Notes under the pieces: generated by a model
The model's database searches: none
The model's input: only the letters and a program-made list of their open reading frames with translations
Told to the model about the DNA's origin: nothing
In this document: positions 48,001 through 61,800 of the stretch, in pieces
Layout: every line of letters starts with the position of its first letter
Numbering within the stretch: position 1 is the stretch's first letter
Translations under genes and position numbers: made by a program
Source of the DNA: Lingula anatina
Taxonomy: Eukaryota > Brachiopoda > Lingulata > Lingulida > Lingulidae
DNA length: 64,000 nucleotides
NCBI RefSeq assembly: GCF_001039355.2
Contig: NW_019775036.1
Coordinates: 149,472-213,471 of the forward strand
Reading direction: 5' to 3'

Positions 48001-49648
48001 GACTGTCATTTTTTATAAATAATCAATCAATGAAAGAGAAAAACATAACAGATAACATTAACCACAAATATTCACTAGTAGGTATTGAATTTTTTACCAA
48101 TGAGAAAATATGTTTATATATTAGTGTGAGCTTAGAAACAACATTTACCCTCTTCCTCTTCTTCTACTGCTTCTTCTTCCTGTTCATCTTCCTCCCCCTG
48201 ATCATCAGTCTCTGTTATTTCTCCCTTCTTCATCTTGTGGAGGTAGTCCTCTTCTACTTCATCTGGTTCTAGCTTTGATACCATGCCTTCAAGTTTGTCC
48301 TGCATATGACATTTTTGAATTGTTACTTAGATCAGGTAAAATGACTTACTACATTCATGAATTTAAAATGGTTTTTGTCCATAAATGGCTCTTTTTTTCT
48401 CAATTTAAAATCCATATCCTTACCTTCCATTCCTTAAGTCTAGACAACTCAGCTTCTTTTTTAGTTTCAAAGTCATTAACCTTTGGATCACCTTCCTGTA
48501 AAAAAGTATATGTACATACTCTAAATGCATGCTGATTAGCAAAAAATGAAGTACAACTTTTCTCGTTTTACATATACTCTGTAGTATTGTTGGGATATCA
48601 AATCTTTAAAATAAGATTATCCTTCTGAATATAATCTAATATGCATGTTTCAGCAGATAAAATTGGATGTGCTGATAAATACAACTTGCTTTTAGTACTT
48701 TTCTGGGGCCTTGAAAGATTTCAGTTTGATTAGAGAACATGTACAATTCTTTCATTACATAAAAGAGAGAAAAGTTTTCAATATTTCTTTTTCAGAAACA
48801 TACCTTTTTGAGATCATCTGCTCTTTTAAGCAAGGCTTCAACCCCTTCTTTTGTTTCTATACATCTCTTATGCAAACTTTTTAACTTTTTTGGCCTATCT
48901 GGTATTGTTGAATCTTCTAAACTAGCCGTACACTCTTTTATTAACCCATCAATCTGAAAATTAACAAAAGAGAAAAAAAAGATTAACTAGTCTTACCCAT
49001 GAAAATTTTTCATCATATTCATTGCATCATAATATAAATCATATTTTGGAGCATACTCATATGATGTACTTTAAAAAAAACAACAATTAACCCTAATAAG
49101 CTGCCTCTATTCTCCACTAGCTCTTTAAATTAGAATAATGAAAATATATCTTAGAAAGTTCATGCTACCAGTAGTGTACTGTACCAGTAACTGGTGTGTT
49201 CACAAAAGATTCTAATTGGACAATATGTACTTCTTTGAGCACTTTACAGGAAGTAACAAATTCTTTGTGTTTTATAAAAGAGTAGTGACTCTGGCCTCGA
49301 GCTAGTTTTAAACTGGAATTGTATGCAAGTCTGTAAGGGATTTTCAGCTAACAGGTATCTCCAGGGAATTGGAACACTTCGATGTTGAGAGTGTAAGAAG
49401 CATCAAATTGGCCAGCATCGGAGAACTGATAACCATACTTTTCTTACAAAATGTATTTGTCTTCAGACACTGTATCTCAGAAATGCAGCTGTTTAGGTGT
49501 TTCACAATTTACCCGCTGACTTGACATTGTCTTGCAATTTGCATGTAGCGAAGTAGTTTTATCACAATATTTTAATTACCTTCTTCTTTAACGAGTCACC
49601 TTCTTGCTGCACTGCAGCTAGAGGTCCCTTCTTTCCAAATAATGGCAT
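39045..49648 (-). CDS. NPHP1: nephrocystin-1
   Basis: Twenty-four exons, about 718 aa (human 732). The protein starts [16 protein letters not shown]. Residues to about 120 are a coiled coil. A very acidic Glu/Asp-rich linker of about 110 residues follows. An SH3 domain ([43 protein letters not shown]) comes next, with the ALYDF-like, WW and PxxY positions kept. A shorter acidic linker leads to the nephrocystin homology region: [62 protein letters not shown]...[19 protein letters not shown] and, last, [16 protein letters not shown]. These align in order with human NPHP1. The protein works at the transition zone of cilia and at cell junctions, binding NPHP4 and BCAR1-type partners. It is head-to-head with KNTC1. 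One junction, between exons 16 and 17, is out of phase by one base. Confidence 0.95.
39045..49648 (-). other. NPHP1: NPHP1 exon map
   Basis: Coding exons in transcript order: 49580-49648, 48804-48953, 48424-48495, 48149-48299, 47758-47954, 47373-47467, 46994-47063, 46596-46632, 46292-46343, 46021-46063, 45573-45657, 45274-45368, 45027-45102, 44639-44691, 44175-44249, 43961-44033, 43304-43386, 42971-43047, 42648-42747, 42221-42333, 41670-41743, 40787-40831, 39499-39615, 39045-39197. All have GT-AG borders. Phases agree everywhere except 43961/43386, where exon 16 ends in phase 1 and exon 17 must be read in phase 0. Confidence 0.85.
43707..43746. repeat. (GA)n microsatellite
   Basis: GA-rich run with AAAGAAGC interruptions in an NPHP1 intron. 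Confidence 0.7.
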
Positions 49649-50075
49649 GATGACTTCATAACTTCATCAAAGCTTCATTATTTTCTTAATCAAACACCAA
49701 ATAACCGTCAATCATTCCGGAATTTCATTTTGTCCACCATATTTGTAAACAATATCTGTTGCCGTATGACTGCGAGTATAAGGCTTAAAAATTTCATATT
49801 TGATTCTAATTAAATATAAAATATGGCATTAAAACACTAAAATCTATTTAATTCCATTTAAACACAATCACTGAAACTGTTTTGAATGTTTGTAGTTGTT
49901 GAAATAATGAATATTTCAATATTGAATATGTTTAACGGTCCTCGTGTATTAGTACCTATTCTAATCTCGTATATTAACGACAGCGACGAGATCCTATATT
50001 GGCGGACGAAACGAAATCAAATATTGTAAAGGGATTAATATATTTTATAGAACTGCAACGATCGCAAGAGCAATA
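49649..50075. promoter_or_regulatory. bidirectional promoter region NPHP1 / KNTC1
   Basis: The NPHP1 start codon (49648, minus) and the KNTC1 start codon (50638, plus) are 989 bases apart and diverge. A GTAAGT donor at 50076 probably ends a KNTC1 5' UTR exon, which pairs with the acceptor at 50610. The transcription starts then lie in the intervening 427 bases. I see no clear TATA box in either direction. The least AT-rich part is around 49960-50070. Confidence 0.6.
50020..50075 (+). other. KNTC1: probable 5' UTR exon of KNTC1 (left edge unknown)
   Basis: GAGCAATA|GTAAGT gives a consensus 5' splice site at 50075/50076. The next acceptor (AAATTTTCAG, ending 50610) lies 27 bases before the KNTC1 ATG. 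The left boundary (transcription start) cannot be seen; 50020 is a placeholder. Confidence 0.5.
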
Positions 50076-50380
50076 GTAAGTCATCTGGTGATAGGTAGTT
50101 AAAAGAAAGGCTGCTTAACAGTCTAGGATATATAACCAAAGATTAGCAAGTTACAACACACAGCCTGGTTCATTTGGCGGCAGTGGATTTCCTTATATTA
50201 TGGGCAGTCACTGTCGCTGTCAAGACCAGCTTTCCGACTATCTACTGGTATAATGTGTACATTTTACTCCTTCATACTTTACATTGTCACAAGAGTTTTC
50301 TGGGTCACATTCTGTATCGATGATAGAATAAGGTATTTACATACCAGCATGAATATCAAAAAATGATTTATCATTATTGC

Positions 50381-50545
50381 CAGTGTTTGCCTCTTACGAG
50401 TCTTAGGAAAATAAATAGCTGGACCGAAAGTCCAGCCATCATGAAAAGTAGCTGGACTGAATGTCTGCTGGGTGGGAAAACTTCTCAGCCCCTTCTGAAA
50501 GTTGTCAGCCCCGGGCAGACGATCCAGCCTTAATTTCTAACACTG
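50381..50545. mobile_element. hAT-type MITE with 8-bp target duplication
   Basis: The ends are CAGTGTTTG and complementary to TTCTAACACTG, the classic CAGTG-type hAT ends. The flanks are an exact 8-bp duplication, ATTATTGC (50373-50380 and 50546-50553), as hAT transposases make. The interior is 165 bp with inverted GCTGGACTG/CAGTCCAGC-like motifs and no ORF. It lies in the 5' UTR intron of KNTC1. Confidence 0.9.
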
Positions 50546-50637
50546 ATTATTGCTATTGTTTTATTATTGTTTTATTATTCCCATCATTAAAAAAGAAACT
50601 AAATTTTCAGGTATAGATTATCACCAAGAAAATTATT

Positions 50638-53600
50638 ATGGCTTCTTGGGATCAAATTGATGTTGATTTTGGAGGAGATGAGACAGGGAACTTTGGGCCT
50701 CGACAAGAAACACAGGCATCTCTGTACCAAGTGGATACTGTAGCTACAGTATCAGCTACAGAAGAGGTGAGCAGTTTTGAAAAAGCTTAAACTTTAATGA
50801 TCTTCTTAATTTCTACTTCAAATGACAACAGAAAATGCTAATAATAAGAACTATCTAACTGGCAGACTGTCATTTTGTTAAAGCCACATGCTGCCTTCCG
50901 GACCAATGAAATCCATTTTGCAGTGCAGTTTTGAAGATCTCTATCACATAGTTTGGCTTCCTTGGTTTTTAAAGAATTAAAGTTGTTAAGTTTTTTTGCT
51001 GTACATGGAAGAGAAAGATGAGAATTTTATGCAGAAAACAATTTTTTGCCAAACCTTTACCAAGGTGGTTGTATGCATATGATTAAAAACTGTATTGTCC
51101 TATGCCTCACTCCTTTGCACATAGTAATTCTTCATAGCTCTAAGCCCTGAAGTCGCCATGTATTTACTCAAAGTGTTTTATAAACATTAAGTATATAATT
51201 TTAGGTGACAAGTAACCCACAAGTCATTGCTGCTTCCTCAGCTGAAGGTTTCTGCCTTGCAGCTGACTGCTATGTTTCCTTCTTTGACGAAACTGCGCAC
51301 AAGTTCCATGTTACAACTGCTTTTGGTAAGAATTAAAAAAAATTTTTTAGATTAAAATTGAATTTATGAACATAATTGATTGGGTTTTTTATTCATAGAA
51401 ATTTTGGTTCAAAATAAGTCAAGCAATTGTAGTTTTCTTGTAAATGTCCACATGTTAGGTTTATAAGTTTTCATTATTCAGTAGTAAGATGCAGATTAAG
51501 CATTTTTCAATAAACCGGTGGTAATACGTATATTTTGGCACAGGCAAGGGCTTTGACAGTCTTTACTTTCAAGTTTGTCTAGTTTTTTTAATAATATCCC
51601 CATTATTATTTGTGAGAAAAGAAAACTTTCCAGATGATGTTTTAGGCATGATATAAAAGGTGATGATGGCAAATTATGATTTCACACAGGGGGTGCTATT
51701 GTTTGAATAAAATATTGCTACATAATAGGAAGTTATGATATCTTATTTCAGATTCTTGTGTAGATGCAGTGTCCTGGAGTGAAGATTCACTTTTTATTGT
51801 TATTGGAGAGAGGTCTGGAAACTTCCACATTATGCATATGGAATCACAACAGATTGTGTTTTCAAAGGTAGGTTACGAGGACCAAAATCTTTCTTTCTTG
51901 GATATATATCTAATATATATGGTGCTTGAAGAAAGCCATTTGTTTGATGAAAAGATCTTGCATGCTAAAAAAAAGTTACCATTTCTTTTCATTCTCTTTG
52001 CAGAAAGTTGGAACAAAAAGGGAATCTGACCAAGATGCTGTATTTCAATACATGATGTTTACTCCAAGTACAACAGAAGGTGATTTTGAGCTTCTTTTTT
52101 TTACTTTCAAAGCAATGAACTGGTGCATTATACTTATTATTATTGTGATATGATAGACCTGAACTATTTTAATGTGAGAAATATACTCCAGATTGCACAT
52201 TTCATTAAGCATAGAATAAACTTTTTAGTAATTTTCCAAGAGACATTTTGCATATTATTTTAACTAAAAGTCAGTAATAACTGGTTACTATAATTCAGGT
52301 CAAGTAGGAGAAATTTGAAATATGTGCTGTAGGTTTATTATTTTAAGATTAGTTGAAAGAAGTTAAATGCTGATATACAGGGATTGTCAGTAGTGAAAAT
52401 TAAAATTACATTTTTGCTCATCCTGTTGGATATTCTATTTTGAACTTCTTTCTTCAGGAAATTGTGAACTGTTTATTCTCACCAGTGATCAAATGTTGTA
52501 TCACATCAAGCATGTTCACCTCACAGAACTTGACAGAGGTATGGTTTACTGACTAAATTTATAAAAATTATTTTTGATAGGATATTTACTTTTTAAATAG
52601 GTTTACATATTTTTTAAAGGCATGTCCATGTAAAAATTGAACTGTAAGTGTATAAAAGAGAATGATCAACATTATTTTTTGCAAAGAAAAGATTTTTCAT
52701 GTGGTGTTTTAAAACCCTGTTTTAGTAATCAAACAGAGAGACATTGCAGCTGCTCAGCAATTGCAGAACAAAATGAAGATAGATGTTATGGATTTGAGTG
52801 ACATCCACACTGAAGGGAGTTCATACTGCTGCCTGGCCTCTCAGAATAATAACAATATAGTCTTGACCAGTGTGAGTACATAACAACTTAGTCTTGATCA
52901 GTGTGAGTACATAACATAATCTTGACCAGTGTGAGTACATAACAAAATCTTGACCAGTGTGAGTACATGACAATATAGTCTTGATCAGTGTGAGTACATG
53001 ACAATATCTTGACCAGTGTGAGTACATAACATAATCTTGACCAGTGTGAGTACATAACANNNNNNNNNNNNNNNNNNNNNNNNNNNNNNNNNNNNNNNNN
53101 NNNNNNNNNNNNNNNNNNNNNNNNNNNNNNNNNNNNNNNNNNNNNNNNNNNNNNNNNNNNNNNNNNNNNNNNNNNNNNNNNNNNNNNNNNNNNNNNNNNN
53201 NNNNNNNNNNNNNNNNNNNNNNNNNNNNNNNNNNNNNNNNNNNNNNNNNNNNNNNNNNNNNNNNNNNNNNNNNNNNNNNNNNNNNNNNNNNNNNNNNNNN
53301 NNNNNNNNNNNNNNNNNNNNNNNNNNNNNNNNNNNNNNNNNNNNNNNNNNNNNNNNNNNNNNNNNNNNNNNNNNNNNNNNNNNNNNNNNNNNNNNNNNNN
53401 NNNNNNNNNNNNNNNNNNNNNNNNNNNNNNNNNNNNNNNNNNNNNNNNNNNNNNNNNNNNNNNNNNNNNNNNNNNNNNNNNNNNNNNNNNNNNNNNNNNN
53501 NNNNNNNNNNNNNNNNNNNNNNNNNNNNNNNNNNNNNNNNNNNNNNNNNNNNNNNNNNNNNNNNNNNNNNNNNNNNNNNNNNNNNNNNNNNNNNNNNNNN

Positions 53601-56600
53601 NNNNNNNNNNNNNNNNNNNNNNNNNNNNNNNNNNNNNNNNNNNNNNNNNNNNNNNNNNNNNNNNNNNNNNNNNNNNNNNNNNNNNNNNNNNNNNNNNNNN
53701 NNNNNNNNNNNNNNNNNNNNNNNNNNNNNNNNNNNNNNNNNNNNNNNNNNNNNNNNNNNNNNNNNNNNNNNNNNNNNNNNNNNNNNNNNNNNNNNNNNNN
53801 NNNNNNNNNNNNNNNNNNNNNNNNNNNNNNNNNNNNNNNNNNNNNNNNNNNNNNNNNNNNNNNNNNNNNNNNNNNNNNNNNNNNNNNNNNNNNNNNNNNN
53901 NNNNNNNNNNNNNNNNNNNNNNNNNNNNNNNNNNNNNNNNNNNNNNNNNNNNNNNNNNNNNNNNNNNNNNNNNNNNNNNNNNNNNNNNNNNNNNNNNNNN
54001 CCAGTGTGAGTACATAACATAATCTTGACCAGTGTGAGTACATAACATAATCTTGACCAGTGTGAGTACATGACAATATAGTCTTGATCAGTGTGAGTAC
54101 ATGACAATATAATCTTGACCAGTGTGAGTACATAACAACATAGTCTTGATTAGTGTGAGTACATGACAATATCTTGACCAGTGTGAGTACATAACAGCAG
54201 TCTTGACCAGTGTGAGTACATAATAACAGTATTGACCAGTGTGAGTGCATAAAAATATAGTCTTGACCAGTGTGAGTACATAATAACAGTCTTGACCAGT
54301 GTGAGTACATAATAACAGTCTTGACCAGTGTGAGTACATAACAACAGTCTTGACCAGTGTGAGTGCATAAAAATATAGTCTTGACCAGTGTGAGTACATA
54401 ACAACAGTCTTGACCAGTGTGAGTGTATAAAAATATAGTCTTGACCAGTGTGAGTACATAACAATAGTCTTGTTTTATAAATTTTCAGAGACAGACATAT
54501 TTGACTTAAAGCAGCCTGTTTAATGTGAGTTTTACTGGAAGACATACAGTTTATACCTTATCTTCATTCATGCTATTAAATGAATATTTTGTGTAGAACG
54601 AGAGGGTTATTTTGGAAGTCATACAATTGTTGTTCACATGCTCATCATATTTATTATCATTACTATTATTATAACACACCTGATGCCTTTTCCAGGGTGC
54701 AGGTGAAGCTGTGCTAAGCTTATGGTATCCTGGTAGTCATGGTTCCCCAGTTCAGATTGTGGACAGTCAGCTCCTAGGTGGCGCCAGTGTAATCAAGTGT
54801 AGAACCACGTCCAACGGGAAATATGCTATTGTTTTGGACACGAGAGTATGTGGTTAAAAGGGAGACATATGAATATTATGTCAGCTTTCAACTTCAAAGT
54901 GTTGAGATTAGTTTTCTCCCAAACAGCTTTTTTAGACCCATGCTTTGTACGTAATCAGTGGCTGAAAAAATAAGAATTAGAAATTTGTTTGTTGGATAAA
55001 AAATTAAAGCAAAAAAAATGTCTCAATGTTATTTAAAGTTTTTGATTATTTGATTAAAAACTTTACAACTTTACACTGAGAATTTAAGTAAAAAAATTTC
55101 TTTTGTAGAATATTCTGAGCCTGTGGGATGTTGTTACACTGACTATGGTGATGAGCTGGCCTCAGCTCAAGATAAAAGATTTCTGTTTGATTGAGACAGC
55201 AGAAGGGGAGAAGTCATCAGTGTGAGCATTTTACTGAGGAAAACAATTTCTTTATGACATTTTTTTCATTTAATTTAAAGCAGTATAATACTTGAGTGAT
55301 CTGCTCATCACTTTTGTTTTCTACAAATATCTCTTATATGAAAAAGTCAAAATGCAAGTAAAGCAATGAATACTTAAGTATTTTTAGATGTTTGATATAT
55401 TTAAAGATAAACTAAAATTAATGTATTTTTCTGATGACATAATTTTTCCTGAACATCTAAAGGTATTACAACATATTGCAAAAATACTATGTTTTTTATT
55501 TGTTATTTAGACTCTCTGCTTTGAAGATGGCAGCCTTAACAGTTCCAAATGATGGGAAATGTATCTTACAAGTACTGTCTCTACCAGCCATGAAGGCTAC
55601 ATATGAACTGCAGCTGTCTGCTGAGTCCAGCCTGGCTGAAATACCAGCCACACAAGTATGTTTCTGGCAAATTCTTTTTATATATAAAAAAAGTATGTTT
55701 CTATTTTTTCATTTGTCAAGACAGTTCACCTGTCAAAATATGCAGCATCTTTATCTTGTATAATGTAAAAGATGCAACGTTTGATATGAAATATACATTA
55801 TAGAAGTATTGTGTATTACAAATGAGTTGATAATGCAAAAACTGGCATGACTGATTAGTAATTGTTTGTTTTTGTCAGGAATCTATATTTGTTGTGGAAG
55901 GAATATCAGAAGAAAATGGGTAATGGACATTTCCTGTGTTACATTTTAATTTCAATCTAAGTAAATGAATAAAGTTTAAATTAAAGATTTTAGTGAGTAA
56001 TCCAGTAAATAGTATGATATATTTCTATTTATAAACTCCACTTAAAAATTTAGATGTTATGATGTGGCTTTTTAGAAATGTTTACAAATAATATTATATA
56101 AAATTCTTTGTTGAACTGATGTAATTTTGGTAATATTTTTTAGAAATGGTTTGGTTACTCAACTGAGAATACGATCATTGTCAGAGGCCCAACCTGAAAC
56201 CAGGTAAGGAAGAAACAGAAGAACTTTATTTTGACTAAACCAAATATAATCCTTTAATGAAATTTTAGTATACTTTGCTCCTTACTTTTATAATTTAGCT
56301 GATGTAAAATCAACAGACAGATTAAACAAACTGATGACATGACTTTGCTGACTGTAATGCAGTTTTTTATATCGTTGATGCAGGAATGGTTTTGCTTATA
56401 CTTGTACGTCTCATTTATTCAGGTTTTATCGAATTCTACATAAAAATCAGTTTGAGGAAGCAGAGCAGTTTGCCAAAATGTTTGGTATGGATGTGGAGGT
56501 AAGAAATTATTCATTTTGTTTAAAAATAAACTTTGTGTTTTACTGATAAAAGAGCAGGATTTTAAGTATAACTCTTTGAAGTTTGTGTGAAAAAGAGTAA

Positions 56601-58003
56601 TCACATTGAATTCCTCTAATTTCTCTATTTACTCTATTTTGAGTACAGATTACCTGGTCTGATATTATAAAAGCTACTATATTAATACATCGAGTACTTT
56701 CAGCTTGTGTATAAAGTGAAGTCCAGTCACATTCTGGACAGACTGTCCCCCTGGAATATTGATAAGATACAGGATGAGGCTGAAGTTGGTGAAATATTCT
56801 CCCAACTAATGCAGTGTTTAGAGTTGATCAAGGTAGGAGAATTTTATTTACGTATTAAAATCAACTGGGTTGCTAAATCTGAAAAATAAAATGATTTGTT
56901 TGAAATTGTTAATGTCATCTACATCATATATATATATTTTTACTCTATTCAGTCTTATAAACTTTTTACTTTCTGTACAACAATATTGAAATTTATGAAA
57001 TTGAAATTATACAGAAAAGGAAGAAAATGATATACCCTTGAACAAAAATAACTGAAAAGTAACTTATCCTTTGGAATTATTAGTTTATTTATTTATCTAT
57101 TTATTTATTTGTTTAATTGTTTGTTTATTTATTTAACTTATATTTTACAGGATGATGCTCACATAGTAGAGTGCTGTGTCAATGCAGCCATGCCCACATT
57201 TGAAGCCACTCTTGAAATGCTATCATATGCCAGAACTCGGGTGAGCACAGTGGCAGCTTAGGTTTCATGATGTGGTTCAAATATAAGTCAAATCGGATGT
57301 AATTGTTTTTATTAATACAAAAAGTTTTATTTTCTGAGAAGTGAAAATGTCTAACTTTTTCTCTAGTCATACACAACCTTCCAACATTGATTTCATTAAT
57401 GCATTATTTATTCCTTGTTGTTAACATGATTTTGACATTTTGTTTAATTCCAGCTGAAACAGAGCCTGTCAGATATGAATGGTTATATTAAAGAAGATGA
57501 AAACCTCTCAAAGCCTGTTTTGATGACAAAGGTAAACAAAGTTATAGATGCTTTTAACTGTTAATGTACATCAACTTACTACTTACATTTCTAACCAAAT
57601 TGAAAGTTACATAAAGGCTCCTTATAATCTATTTAGGCAATGTATTGATTGGTGAAATTGTACATAGTTCTTTAAGTGTTGTAATTTTTCAGCTGAAATT
57701 GTGTGAGCAGAAGCTTTTAAATTTAAATATTATGTAGATATGATTAACTCTGTAGCCTGCAATCATTCATAAGCTAAAAGAACACTTTTAAGTTAAAAAA
57801 AAACATTCGGATTTATAATAAGTACATTGAATTAAAAAGTGTTAATAATTAATTTTTAAAGACCTTTAGAAAAATGAGCTTTTTATCTACCGGTCTTGTG
57901 CATTATATAATCCCGTTTTCCAGGTCCTAGATACCTTACACAGACTGGATACCTATCAGGTGGCATTTGGAATACACAGCTACAGGTAATAATAAAAATA
58001 ATG

Positions 58004-58045
<42 letters not shown>

Positions 58046-58798
58046 TTAATGCACAACTACAGGTAATGCAAATTTAATAATTATTGCTTTAAAAACTTCC
58101 TGCAAGTAACCATGATGCATTGATTTAAGAAAAAGTCTGCAGTTATCTAATGAAGAGGTTTTCCTCATTGAGTGTTATCAAATTATATTTCATCTTTGCA
58201 GGGGGTCTCACTGGGAGGAGTTTAAGAAAACCCAGCCCCTGCGTGAGATACTGAAGTGGCTGCAAAGAGGAAATGTGTCGTGTGCATTCACTATTTGGAA
58301 CAGACACTGTGTAAGTGCCATTGCTTAAATATGGGTTGCAAAGCCAGATATAGACTCTCCTTAACATAAAAATGGTATTGAGCACTGGCATTAATATAGA
58401 ATAGTTGAATATGATTTTTGGAGATACAGATGCAGAAAATATTGCATGTATTTAAAATTTGACATACAACCATTAAAGAGTTATTTTAAGAAATAAAGGT
58501 TGCTTTGTAAAGTTGAGTAAAGTTCTCCGGCATTCTTTGACAACATTTTCTAATTTATGCCTTTAGTGTGAATTTGAAGAGAATTTCTCCAAGGCTGTGC
58601 TAGCTGACATCTTGGGTGCCATACCAGAAGATGTGCCTTCTGATGACATCAAGCCATGGCTGAAGCAAGATTTCTTTCCCTTTGTCATCAGAGTACTCCC
58701 AGAAGAACTGGTGAGATGACATTTTGATTCATAATTACACACAAATTATTTGTTATTGATATGTCATTGCATTTGTTCTGCATGAAATAAAGGTATTG

Positions 58799-58844
<46 letters not shown>

Positions 58845-61800
58845 GGTACAAAACACTCTTTTGCCAATTGCCTTTCTTAGATGGAGGTTAAAGAAAGAAT
58901 GGGGCATATTTGTCTGGTTGGACTGTCAGAGAACTTGCCAACACAGAGAGGCATTGACTAGTTGGTGAATGTTTAATCTGTACCCTGAATATCTTAAATA
59001 AGTATGGTGTATTTTTATGTTTTAAATAATATGATTCCATATGATTGCAGGGTTACATAGCTGGTTGGCTGGAACAAAGGGCAAGAAATCTGGAACTTCT
59101 TGAAAAAGTTAGTGTAATAGAAGTTAAATGTTTGCTTGATATTGTTAAGAAGTTGGAGTAAGCAGTTGCTTGGTACAGTCATATATAAGCATATAAAAAA
59201 AATTCAGTGTTGAAAAATGCATTCTGTAAGTCACAAACTTTGATAACAATGCTTAAATTGTCAGAGGAATGTGCTGCATGTGTTGATTTGATTAATTTTT
59301 TTCAAACCTATCCAGATGTCATGGCCGGCTAATGCTCTTGAGATGGCTGAGTTGTTACATAGTGCTTGTTCTGGGTCACCAAGTTGCATGGGAGACAGGG
59401 GACAGGCAACTCCAGGCCAGTTTGCAACACAGGTGAGGTACTTGAATATATCCAGACATTGAGGAACTGATGACCAGCAATATTTTTGATACTGCAGGTC
59501 TTCAGGACCGACAAGGTTTATGTGGAAATACAGTACATAAAAATGAATCGTGCAAAAAGATAGACTAACGGATCTGCACATAATTAGGAGGATCTGCAGA
59601 TTTTTTGTACAGCAGGTCCTCCAGACCTTCAGTACCTCCAAAGTTTCCTCCGTGTCTGTATATCTTCATAATCTTGAGTTTATTATTAGTAATTATGTGC
59701 AATTTTTTCTTACAATGATTTCTTTTTTGTCTGGATAATATTATGAAAATATTTTTGTATTTGAAAAGCTTGTTGGGAAGAAAACATTAGAAAATAATTT
59801 CTTTGTTATATGTTAATGATGATAGAACAATGTGTGAACTATTCATGCTGTTCTTTGAATTGTATTTCAGGTGTGCAACTTGTCCTTGAGTTATTCTCGA
59901 AGAAACCCTGATAAGCATGTAAGTTGCTATTATTATTATTATTATAAATAATGGTGATATTAAGTGGAAGAGATAACTAAATTAACAGAAGTTATATTAA
60001 GTATTACTATCAGTTATCATTTAAAATTAAAGTAGTTTGGTTTAAGTGAGATTTCAGGTAGGTTTAATAATGATTGAACTTATATCTTCCCTGAAGTCCA
60101 CATGAAGTGAAAAATCTGAATATTTGCAATTTGGTTTACAGAGTGAACAATTTGGTGCATCATTTGAGAAGTTATACAGCCTGATTTGCAACTTACGGGA
60201 CCTTTTGAGCTTACACACAAAGTACAACTGTAAACTGTCTCTGGCTCAATATATGCAGGTAAAGAAAATCTATTTTAGTCCTATAGTAAAGATGATATAA
60301 CAGTAGCTCTTTTATCAAACATAGGCAATACAATAGGTTAATGACATCAGAAATAAAGAGAAAGAGCACTAAGGAAAAAACCTTTCTCTACTGCAACCTA
60401 TTATAAAGTAATTTCCTTTTAATCAAAATCCAAAAATGATCTTTTAATTACTGCTGTAGAAAAAAAACAGGTCACTTAAGCTAATATTCATGGTAGATGT
60501 GCAAGGTAAAGTATACTGCAAAACCAGCTGTTACAGGGAGAAAAGAGAGGGTTTGGCAGATTGAAAATGAATATGGAACAAATTTTTTCATTTGATTCAT
60601 TTAAATTCTATACTAACTACCTGAATTTTGTTTCTCTTCCTAGGAAACCACTGAATCCCTGACCTACCGTATGCTGGATCGTGTTGTGGCTATTGAGTTG
60701 ATCCCAGACACCATCAGAAAGGTTATCAGACCATACATGAATGAGCACAACCTTAAAGAAGATCAGATGTTGTTTCAGTACATTGAGGTAATAGCACAGC
60801 AACAGGAAATATACTGTGTCCCAACATCTAAGGAAATGTTCCTATCCAGACATTCAATATTTACATGTATATAATATAACGCAATTGCCCTTGCCAAGCC
60901 TTAAACAGGCTTGTCCAGTCCTTTCAAATAATAACACCACTAGCTTGGCATGGCCCTATTTTGCTGGTATTATGATGCTGTTTGATATCATGATTGAATT
61001 GATTAGATTGTTAAGTTTACATTTATTTTGTTAATCCAGGACCTCTTAACAAGGACAGGACAGTTCAGGTCTGACTATGGGGAGGCTCCATGGGAAGCTA
61101 AAGCCATAGCTGTCATAGGCTGCATTAAAGACCCTGGTGTAAGACAATACTTTTATCAGTTTTCTTTGAAAGACATACAGATCTAGATATTACTGAATTA
61201 CTTTTACTGCTTTTTATATTACATTCTCTTGACTCTCAGAAACTTCTTTTACTTGAAAGGAAATTTACTGTTTTCAGAATTATTTGAATTGCTATTAACT
61301 GACTTCATCTTAATTTACATAAGTCCACCAAACATGGTGTATAACTTACAAATTAGGTCTGTAATTCCACTGTCAGATCTTTTATCCTTGTATACTATTT
61401 TTGAAGTATAAATGCCAGGCTACTGTATACTATATTTGCTGTGTATTTTTTCATAGTATAAATGCCAGGGTATACTGAAGGTAATGCTCCAGGCCTACAT
61501 CCCCTGGACCCCAGCCACTGAGGCACTGGTGCAAGAAGGTCTGGCACTGGACCACCCCAGGTCAGTCTGTAACCTTGCTAAATATTATAGGCCCCCAATC
61601 CTACAGACATATCGGTCTACGTGGATCCACCCAGCTCTGTGGGGATTCTCTGAAGTGCAATCAGCTTAACAGATCAACGTGTCTATGCCTAAATAGAATA
61701 CAGAAAAGCTGGTGATTATATGAATATGTTGGAAAAAAGAGGAGGCGTGTCACTCAGTTAAGCTGGTTGCACTTAGCGAGAGCCCTCGAAGAGCTGGAAA

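Noticed and set aside
47726..48022. Plus-strand open frame of almost pure serine
   Set aside because: It is the antisense of NPHP1 exon 5, whose GAA/GAG/GAT codons for the acidic linker read as TCT/TCC/TCA on the other strand.
52854..54473. CRISPR-like array of short repeats with variable spacers
   Set aside because: Spacers are near-identical low-complexity sequence, the array begins in an animal exon, and the window is eukaryotic.
52821..54545. Several long minus-strand open frames (up to 441 codons) with MYSHWSRL-type repeats
   Set aside because: They are translations of the minisatellite and of the N block; the period, not selection, keeps them open.
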